A stretch of 64,000 nucleotides of DNA, from NCBI RefSeq assembly GCF_030269325.1, contig NZ_BSTD01000003.1, positions 186,001-250,000 of the forward strand, in the 5' to 3' direction. Source of the DNA: Amycolatopsis sp. NBRC 101858 (GTDB lineage Bacteria; Actinomycetota; Actinomycetes; Mycobacteriales; Pseudonocardiaceae). Shown piece after piece: positions 60,317-64,000 of the stretch (positions are counted from its first letter, which is position 1; each line of letters opens with the position of its first letter). The notes below the pieces were generated by a model. The model saw only the letters and a list, made by a program, of their open reading frames with translations. It had not been told where the DNA came from and made no database searches. A program made the translations under genes and the position numbers.

Positions 60317-61053
60317 CCGAAGAACCGTCCACCGTTGACGCTCAGCGTGTGCCCGGTGACGTACGCCGCTTCCTCGGAAGCGAGGTAGGCCACGGCATAC
60401 GCGACGTCCTCCGGCCGGCCCGCCCGCTTCATCGGCATCCGCGACGCGACTCTGACCGGGTCGCTGACGTTGCGGCGCATCAGCGGGGTGTCAACGAAGC
60501 CGGGCGGCACGTTGTTCACCGTGATGCCCTTGTCGGCGAACTCGGTGGCGAGTGCCTTGGTGAAGCCGATGATCCCGCCCTTGGCGGCGACGTAGTGGGC
60601 CATGTTCGGCGACCCGCTCTGCGTCGAGGACGAGGAGATGTTCACGATCCGGCCCCAGCCGGCGTCGAGCATGTCGCCGATGATCGCCTTGGTGACCAGG
60701 AACGGTCCCTTGAGATCGATCTCGATCGTCTCGTCCCACTCCTCTTCGGACAGTTCGAGGAACGCCTTGTACTTGGTGATCCCGGCGTTGTTGACCAGGA
60801 TCGTGACCGGCCCCAGTTCGGCGCGCGTCCGGGCGGTGGCCTCGGCCACCGGAACCGTCTTGGCGCAGTCGGCCTCGATCGCGATGGCCTTGCCCCCCGC
60901 CTCGCGGATCCGCGAGACGGTCTCCTCCGCACCTTCGCCGTTGAGGTCCCACACGGCGACAGCTGCTCCTCGCTCCGCCAGGACCAGTGCGCTCGCGCGT
61001 CCGATACCGCTTCCGCCGCCGGTGACGACGGCGTTCCTGCCTTCGAGAGACAT
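60313..61053 (-). CDS. SDR family oxidoreductase (FabG-like)
   Basis: A 246-residue SDR closest in pattern to 3-oxoacyl-ACP reductase/3-hydroxyacyl-CoA dehydrogenase: TGGGSGIG, WDLNGEG with an Asp for NAD, NNAGITKYKAF, the Ser in VNISSSSTQSGSPN, YVAAK, and the C-terminus TLSVNGGRFFG. It sits in the middle of the operon, coupled to the next SDR, 32 nt after the carboxymuconolactone-decarboxylase-like gene. Confidence 0.9.
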   Translation of the reverse strand: MSLEGRNAVVTGGGSGIGRASALVLAERGAAVAVWDLNGEGAEETVSRIREAGGKAIAIEADCAKTVPVAEATARTRAELGPVTILVNNAGITKYKAFLELSEEEWDETIEIDLKGPFLVTKAIIGDMLDAGWGRIVNISSSSTQSGSPNMAHYVAAKGGIIGFTKALATEFADKGITVNNVPPGFVDTPLMRRNVSDPVRVASRMPMKRAGRPEDVAYAVAYLASEEAAYVTGHTLSVNGGRFFG

Positions 61054-61085
61054 GCCCGTTCCTCTTCTTTGAGTGGTCTGCCGTG

Positions 61086-61514
61086 TCAGTTCTCGCCGAG
61101 CGCGGTGCGTGCGGCGGTGCGCGCCGCGACCGCGCGCGGGAAGCCGGCGTACCCGGCGGCGTGGTAGATGACCTCGGAGATCTCGTCGCGGGTCAGCCCG
61201 TTGCCGAGGCCGATCTTGACGTGGCTGCTCAGTTCCTGCTCCGCGCCGAGCGCGATCAGGATGCTGATGGTGACCAGGCTGCGGTCCCGCCGGGACAGCC
61301 CGGGCCGCCCCCAGAGCTGGGCCCAGATGCCGACCAGTCCGATGTCGACGATCTCGTCGGCGAGCCGGCCGTCGCGGCGGTCCGGCGGTTCGCCGTCGGG
61401 GCCTGCCTCCCGCACCGGCGCGTCCGGGAAGGCCGTGCGCAGGACGTCGGTCATGACCTCGTTGCCGAACTTGCGCAGGTCGGTGTCGGTGGTCTGTCGC
61501 AGGGAGTCGGTCAC
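61086..61514 (-). CDS. Carboxymuconolactone decarboxylase-like protein
   Basis: A 142-residue all-helical protein of the gamma-CMD family. The segment SRRDRSLVTISILIALGAEQEL, then SSHVKIGLGNGLTRDEISEV, carries the conserved Glu-Leu-x2-His pattern of this group. The CxxC of peroxidase-type AhpD relatives is missing, so a decarboxylase or lactone-handling role is more likely. GTG 61514 overlaps the monooxygenase stop (GTGA). Its place next to a Baeyer-Villiger enzyme suggests action on the lactone or its ring-opened acid; that is inferred. Confidence 0.85.
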   Translation of the reverse strand: MTDSLRQTTDTDLRKFGNEVMTDVLRTAFPDAPVREAGPDGEPPDRRDGRLADEIVDIGLVGIWAQLWGRPGLSRRDRSLVTISILIALGAEQELSSHVKIGLGNGLTRDEISEVIYHAAGYAGFPRAVAARTAARTALGEN

Positions 61515-63112
61515 GCCGGTGCGCCGAACTCGAACACCGGGAAGCCGGCCGCCGCGGTCTCGGTCGCCACCTTCTGCATGTTCGACCGTCCCGTGGGGTT
61601 GAGCAGCTGCTTGCGCGGCTTGCCGGGGATGTTGGCGCCGTAGAAGTAACTGCTCTCCAGGAACGACGACCGGCCCGCCTGGTCGTTCATCAGCGTGGTC
61701 CACTCCTCTTCGGCCGCGGCGCTGACCTCGGCCACCACGGCGCCGTGCTCCCTGGCGTGCACCATCAGAGCGGTCACGAACTCCACCTGGTCGCCGTTGT
61801 AGCGGGGGTTGTTCCCGGTCGAACCGTGCGGACCGCCGGGGAAGAAGAAGTTCGGGAAACCCGCGCTGGCCAGGCCCAGGTAGGTGCGCGGCCCGTCCTT
61901 CCAGTAGTCGTCGAGGGCCAGCCCGGCCCGCCCGCGCACGCCGAGCTTGTTCAGCGCGCCGGTCCCGAAGTCCCAGCCGGTCGCCCAGATGACGACGTCC
62001 GCGTCCCGGACGACGCCGTCCGCGGTCTCCACCCCGGTCTCGGTCAGCTGGACGAGGGGGGTGTCCCGCAGGGAAACCAGCCGGACCGAAGGGTTGTTGT
62101 AGGCCTCGTAGTAGCCGGTGCCGAACGGCGGACGGCGCCCGCCGTAGCCGTGGTCACGCGGGATCAGCTTCTCGGCGGTCTCCTGGTCCCGCACGGTCTC
62201 CCGGATCTTGCCCGCGACGAAGGCACACCATTCGCCGTTGACCTCGGGGTTGTGCAGGAAGTCGATGTAGTTCGTGCTGAGCTTGCGGAACCCGCCCGAC
62301 TTCCACAGCTTCTCGAAGAAGACCGCCCGCTCTTCGGCGGTGTCCGCCTCGGCGTAGCGGTTGGGCAGCTCGTGCAGGAACCCGGACGGCGAAGTCTCGA
62401 GAGTGTGCTTGACCGCCTCGTAGTCCCGCTTGAGCTCGGCCTGCCGGGCCGCGGGGATCGGCGCGTTGTTCAGCGGTGTGCACCAGTCCGGGGTCCGCTG
62501 GTACACGGTCAGCGACTCGACCACGTCGGCCAGCGCCGGGACGAGCTGCACACCGGACGAGCCCGTGCCGATCAGCGCGACCCGCTTTCCCCGCAGGTCC
62601 ACGGCGTCCGCCGGCCAGCGCCCCGTGTGGTACTGCACGCCGCGGAACACGTCCTGGCCCGGGACGACCGGGCGGAACGGCACCGACAGCACGCCGGTCG
62701 CGGCGACGACGTAGCGGGAGCGGTACACCTCGCCGGAGCCGGTCGTGACCGTCCAGGTCCCGGCACCCTGGTCGTACACGGCGGAGGTCACGCGCCGGCC
62801 GAGCCGCAGGTCGCGACGCAGGTCGAACTTGTCGACGACGTGGTTGAAGTACCGCTCGACCTCGGGCTGGCCCGCGTACTCCTCCGACCACTCCCACTCC
62901 TCCCACAGCTCGCGGGAAAAGAGGTAGCCGTAGCTGTAAGACTCGGAATCGAAGCGCGCCTCGGGATAGCGGTTCCAGTACCAGGTGCCGCCGACTCCCT
63001 CGGCCTCGTCCAGCAGCAGCGCCGAGAAGCCCTCCTGGCGTGCCCGGTAGAGCTGGTTGATGCCGGTTACGCCGGCTCCGACGATCAGGACGTCCACCTC
63101 GGTGTCGCTCAC
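61511..63112 (-). CDS. Baeyer-Villiger-type flavin monooxygenase
   Basis: A 533-residue class B monooxygenase of the cyclohexanone monooxygenase type: FAD motif GAGVTG (12-17), GGTWYWNRYPEARFDSESYSY, fingerprint F156-x-G158-x3-H162-x3-W166-P167, and NADPH motif GTGSSG (182-187). This short form without N-terminal extension equals CHMO in length. GTG 63112 is preferred: GGGAAGGGG stands upstream and the Rossmann fold starts right after. It lies 14 nt after the partial SDR gene and is coupled to the CMD-like gene. Confidence 0.92.
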   Translation of the reverse strand: MSDTEVDVLIVGAGVTGINQLYRARQEGFSALLLDEAEGVGGTWYWNRYPEARFDSESYSYGYLFSRELWEEWEWSEEYAGQPEVERYFNHVVDKFDLRRDLRLGRRVTSAVYDQGAGTWTVTTGSGEVYRSRYVVAATGVLSVPFRPVVPGQDVFRGVQYHTGRWPADAVDLRGKRVALIGTGSSGVQLVPALADVVESLTVYQRTPDWCTPLNNAPIPAARQAELKRDYEAVKHTLETSPSGFLHELPNRYAEADTAEERAVFFEKLWKSGGFRKLSTNYIDFLHNPEVNGEWCAFVAGKIRETVRDQETAEKLIPRDHGYGGRRPPFGTGYYEAYNNPSVRLVSLRDTPLVQLTETGVETADGVVRDADVVIWATGWDFGTGALNKLGVRGRAGLALDDYWKDGPRTYLGLASAGFPNFFFPGGPHGSTGNNPRYNGDQVEFVTALMVHAREHGAVVAEVSAAAEEEWTTLMNDQAGRSSFLESSYFYGANIPGKPRKQLLNPTGRSNMQKVATETAAAGFPVFEFGAPA

Positions 63113-63126
63113 GGTGCCCCTTCCCT

Positions 63127-64000
63127 TCACTCTGCCGGGCGCAGGTGCGCCATGAACGTGCCGGTGAAGTCGCCGAGGCTCTGCGGGACGAGGTAGCCCT
63201 TCTCGTCGGCGATCTCGTCCAGGTGGGCGGCGACGTCCTCGATGGACGGCGCAGCATCGGTGCTCAGCCAGCCCGGGGTGGCGCCGAGGAAGAGCCGGCT
63301 GAACCGGTGGGCGCCGGCAGCGAAGATCTCCCCGGTGACCGGGCAGTTCTCGTGGGCGAGCAGGCCCACCATCGGCGCGACCAGCGCCGGGTCCAGGGTC
63401 TGGGCCATCGCGGCGGCCGCCGCGTCCACCCCGCCGGTCCCGCCCACCCCGGCGCTGGTGTCCGGGTGCCCCGCCATCCGGGTCCACGCGTTGGGCGCGA
63501 TGACGTTCGCCTTGATGCCGTGCGCGGCACCCTGGGTGGCGAAGTTGCGGGTCAGGCCGATGATCCCGGACTTCGCGGCGGCGTAGGCCAGGTTGCCCGC
63601 GAGCCCGAACATCCCGACCGAGGTGGTCGTCACGATCCGGCCGTGGCCGGCCGCCACGAAATGCGGCCAGGCCGCCCGGACCACGTGGAAGGAGCCGAGC
63701 AGGTGGACGTCGAGATGGGACTGCACGAACGCCTGGTCCGCCTCGGGCAGCTCCAGCCAGCGCATGATCCCGGCGTTGGCGACGACCGCGTCGATCCGGC
63801 CGAACGTGTCCCGCGCGGTGTCCACGATGGCCTGGCCGCCCTCGGGGGTCGACACGTCGCTCGTGTTCGCGACGGCCTCACCGCCTGCCGCGACGATCTC
63901 GTCGACGACCTGCTGGGCGGGACCGGTGTCGGTGCCGGAGCCGTCCATGGCTCCCCCCAGGTCGTTCACCACCACGCGGGCCCCGCGCCCGGCGAGGTGC
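63127..64000 (-). CDS. SDR family protein, multifunctional-enzyme-2-like (partial)
   Basis: The 3' part of an SDR gene; the 5' end lies beyond the right edge, so the N-terminal cofactor motif is not in view. Visible are VVVNDLGGAMDGSG, ANAGIMRW, TTTSVGMFGLAGN, YAAAK and a C-terminal tail of about 70 residues after the usual SDR end. The VNDLGGxxDGxG pattern is characteristic of the 3-hydroxyacyl-CoA dehydrogenase unit of peroxisomal multifunctional enzyme type 2. It is the first visible gene of the right-hand operon. A matching MaoC-type hydratase is at 40904-41782. Confidence 0.87.
   Translation of the reverse strand, partial: HLAGRGARVVVNDLGGAMDGSGTDTGPAQQVVDEIVAAGGEAVANTSDVSTPEGGQAIVDTARDTFGRIDAVVANAGIMRWLELPEADQAFVQSHLDVHLLGSFHVVRAAWPHFVAAGHGRIVTTTSVGMFGLAGNLAYAAAKSGIIGLTRNFATQGAAHGIKANVIAPNAWTRMAGHPDTSAGVGGTGGVDAAAAAMAQTLDPALVAPMVGLLAHENCPVTGEIFAAGAHRFSRLFLGATPGWLSTDAAPSIEDVAAHLDEIADEKGYLVPQSLGDFTGTFMAHLRPAE

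Noticed and set aside
1..64000. CRISPR arrays, tRNA or rRNA genes, biosynthetic megasynthase modules
   Set aside because: No regularly spaced repeats, cloverleaf-like segments, rRNA-like stretches or PKS/NRPS domain strings were seen.

Overview
The window is uniformly high-GC DNA, with strong G/C preference at third codon positions, many GTG starts and ATGA/GTGA gene overlaps. The families are dense in FadE/FadD-type enzymes, short-chain dehydrogenases, CaiB-type transferases, LLM flavoenzymes and TetR/GntR regulators. This fits a soil actinomycete, most likely of the Pseudonocardiaceae (Amycolatopsis-like). That placement comes from gene content and composition only. No rRNA, tRNA or CRISPR array was seen.

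Layout. 0-7.7 kb: a minus-strand operon (APH-type kinase, PDR-type [2Fe-2S] reductase, FAD monooxygenase, TetR) faces a second APH-type kinase and a Baeyer-Villiger-type monooxygenase plus SDR. Two near-identical palindromic operators (4261, 5388) link these units. 7.8-13.3 kb: epoxide hydrolase, SDR, and a GH3 beta-glucosidase divergent from its LacI regulator, with two perfect 14-bp palindromes between them. 13.3-16.1 kb: a lower-GC island with one gene, a RecF/SMC-like ATPase with a possible C-terminal HEPN-like RNx4H motif and a Cys cluster. It is bracketed by two inverted, decayed IS5-family transposase fragments. This is the most unusual part of the window and a candidate single-gene defence system.

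16.1-23.5 kb: butanediol-type dehydrogenase and acyl-CoA dehydrogenase, divergent from a fused E1 alpha-beta 2-oxoacid (acetoin-type) dehydrogenase, acyl-CoA ligase, SDR and enoyl-CoA hydratase. 23.5-31 kb: LLM oxidoreductase, SGNH hydrolase and cyclase with a GntR regulator, then a two-component FMN monooxygenase, flavin reductase and CoA-ester lyase operon with a second GntR regulator. 31-37 kb: a five-gene minus-strand operon (ferredoxin-reductase-like flavoprotein, cyclase, SnoaL-like, class III CoA-transferase, aldehyde dehydrogenase) opposite another SnoaL-like gene. 37-44 kb: a DHA2 exporter/TetR pair, a second MFS carrier, a MaoC-type hydratase, an orphan TetR, and a class II aldolase/TetR pair with two operators.

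44-56.6 kb: a beta-oxidation block (two tandem acyl-CoA dehydrogenases, enoyl-CoA hydratase, SDR, two acyl-CoA ligases, thiolase, alpha-methylacyl-CoA racemase, a third acyl-CoA dehydrogenase, EthD protein, MHS-type symporter). 56.9-64 kb: two further Baeyer-Villiger monooxygenases converge on each other with four SDRs and a carboxymuconolactone-decarboxylase-like protein. The last SDR runs off the right edge.

Taken together this looks like a catabolic region for alicyclic or isoprenoid compounds: hydroxylation or epoxidation, alcohol oxidation, Baeyer-Villiger ring opening, CoA activation, racemisation and beta-oxidation. It is divided into short divergent operons, most with a local TetR, GntR or LacI regulator and a visible operator. 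Substrates cannot be fixed from sequence.
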